The notes under the pieces were generated by a model. That model was not told the DNA's origin. It made no database searches and was given only the letters and a program-made list of their open reading frames with translations. A stretch of DNA of 64,000 nt, taken from Forficula auricularia (Eukaryota; Arthropoda; Insecta; Dermaptera; Forficulidae). The position numbers and the translations under genes were made by a program. Positions 63,801 through 64,000 of the stretch are shown here, piece by piece; position 1 is the stretch's first letter, and each line of letters opens with the position of its first letter. Location of the stretch: positions 977,626 to 1,041,625 of the forward strand of contig JALMQS010000841.1 in assembly GCA_024734495.1 (NCBI GenBank). Direction: 5' to 3'.

Positions 63801-64000
63801 GCACGGTAACCCCTGACCCCTCCTCCCGAAACCATACACTCCACCCCACCACTGCACCCACCTCCACCCCAACCGAGCTTCCCACCCCCGGATCCCCCAC
63901 AACTGCACCCCACCTCTTGCACCACCCACAGCCACCCCACCCCGCACCCAGTTTTTGCATTTCTAGCTTTCTAATGGCCAACATATTATGTTAATATTTG
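63801..64000 (+). repeat. C-rich low-complexity repeat, as at 18440-19020
   Basis: CCCC/CAC-rich block followed by 'cagtttttgcatttctagct'. It joins the decayed hairpin CCGAGCGATGCACGG (63791-63805). The Gly-rich minus frames are compositional. Confidence 0.6.

Overview
The window is AT-rich, intron-bearing nuclear DNA, about 70% A+T by eye, with a 100-N assembly gap at 48991-49090. It is almost certainly from an arthropod and most likely an insect. The reasons are an insect-style CRAL-TRIO gene ending in GSFRKL, a Jockey-type non-LTR retrotransposon, Helitron-like and hAT-like ends of the kind common in insects, and many palindromic (foldback) elements. I cannot name the species. Most predicted open frames here are chance frames in repeats.

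Host genes. Two genes can be supported, both on the minus strand. Five exons of a CRAL-TRIO (alpha-tocopherol-transfer-protein-like) gene run from 42401 down to the stop codon at 35619. All four introns join in frame, and the N-terminal exons lie further right or are missing. A first coding exon of a lipase maturation factor 2 (LMF2)-like gene lies at 24064-23971 and ends in a GTAAGT donor; I could not find its later exons. Two orphan plus-strand exon candidates (14234-14321 and 49770-49852) have good splice borders but no recognised product.

Mobile DNA fills nearly everything else. 1-24 kb: long-TIR elements (family A), family C elements, a cluster of nested palindromes (3.8-7.4 kb), two Helitron-like elements (10.8-14.1 kb), a tRNA-derived SINE, LINE 3' fragments and tandem duplications. 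24-35 kb: a family C element split by a decayed hAT, which is itself split by palindromes, and a family A element split by a tRNA-like insertion and a LINE fragment. 35-42 kb: the CRAL-TRIO gene, with a 22-copy, 98-bp tandem array in one intron. 42-52 kb: palindromic MITEs and more family A copies. 53.6-58.96 kb: a nearly complete Jockey-type LINE whose ORF2 is intact and whose ORF1 is broken by two +1 shifts, each at a run of nine A. 59-64 kb: family C copies and a palindrome.

The most interesting layer is RNA-level. Twelve short motifs share the hammerhead-ribozyme layout (CUGANGA, stem II, GAAA, a very short palindromic stem III, U-H, stem I). Most carry one extra nucleotide after CUGANGA. 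They sit in otherwise unrelated repeats, several in the two arms of palindromes and two in a host intron. A second theme is palindromic elements that carry tRNA-like B-box sequences, with related arms but different tRNA-like cargo. The intact LINE also sits exactly at such a tRNA-like sequence.
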